Source of the DNA: FEN-727 sp036508635
GTDB taxonomy: Bacteria > Actinomycetota > Geothermincolia > Fen-727 > Anoxymicrobiaceae
Assembly (NCBI GenBank): GCA_036508635.1
Contig: DATCGY010000309.1
Coordinates: forward strand, 1-5,544
DNA: 5,544 bases
Direction: 5' to 3'
Position 1 is the first letter of the stretch; every line of letters starts with the position of its first letter. Below the pieces are notes generated by a model. That model worked only from the letters and a program-made list of their open reading frames with translations. It searched no databases and was not told the origin of the DNA. Shown here in pieces: positions 5,425 through 5,544 of this stretch. Made by a program: the position numbers and the translations under genes.

Positions 5425-5544
5425 TTGGCTGAGCTCAGGTGGAACCCGCTGTTGAGGACGTGGGTCATCATGTCCTCGCACAGGCAGGCGCGCCCGCTGC
5501 TGGAGACGGGGGCATGCCCGTTCTGCCCGGGTTCGGGACGCGTG
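5425..5544 (+). CDS. galT: Galactose-1-phosphate uridylyltransferase family protein, N-terminal part (runs off the window)
   Basis: Only the first 40 codons are present, too short for most automatic ORF calls but distinctive. The translation starts MAELRWNPLLRTWVIMSS, followed by HRQARP and then CPFCPGSG. The ELR-(W/Y)-(N/D)-P-L...WV(I/M) opening, the R-P pair and the CPFCPG motif (Cys31, Cys34) match the N-terminus of GalT, a HIT-superfamily enzyme that exchanges UMP between UDP-glucose and galactose-1-phosphate in the Leloir pathway. The two cysteines are the usual first zinc ligands. The start is TTG 5425, with GGAGG (5415-5419) 5 nt upstream; GTG 5419 in the same frame overlaps that site and is unlikely. 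The active-site HPH motif lies beyond the window, so a related nucleotidyltransferase such as an ADP-glucose phosphorylase-like enzyme is possible. Confidence 0.82.
   Translation, partial: MAELRWNPLLRTWVIMSSHRQARPLLETGACPFCPGSGRV

Overview
The window reads as chromosomal DNA from a moderately GC-rich bacterium with strong preference for G/C at third codon positions. Frequent TTG starts, a CCA-encoding tRNA gene, TANNNT-type -10 boxes and the look of the genes suggest a deep-branching actinobacterium or a neighbouring terrabacterial phylum. This placement is inference and no marker here settles it. I see no phage genes, transposase or CRISPR array.

Left part, minus strand (about 3.1 kb down to 0.1 kb). 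A possible 75-residue small protein (2868-3095) is followed by two zinc-ribbon membrane proteins in tandem. The first (1874-2707) has a four-cysteine ribbon, a long Pro/Thr/Ala linker and four membrane helices. The second (246-1826, or up to 1877) has a zinc ribbon, a single membrane helix and a large extracytoplasmic region that appears to hold an NTF2-like domain, a PEGA-like repeat split by a helical insert, and a C-terminal alpha+beta domain. The layout recalls TcaA-type envelope proteins. A proline tRNA (anticodon TGG) lies just beyond on the same strand with its own candidate promoter.

Right part, plus strand. After a divergent intergenic region with a candidate promoter and an AT-rich perfect palindrome at the expected transcription start come an ABC-2 type exporter ATPase (3262-4200) and its permease (4197-5279). 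These overlap by ATGA and almost certainly form one transporter. A cluster of three REP-like repeat copies (5292-5391; one inverted, two direct) separates them from the first 40 codons of a galT-family gene (from 5425), which runs off the window. The last repeat copy appears to supply the -35 box of the galT promoter.

Nothing here is clearly a new defence or mobile system. The least ordinary items are the zinc-ribbon membrane protein pair with its split PEGA-like fold, the divergently placed small ORF, the operator-like palindrome, the repeat-borne promoter, and an 11-bp sequence after the tRNA that is complementary to its T-arm.
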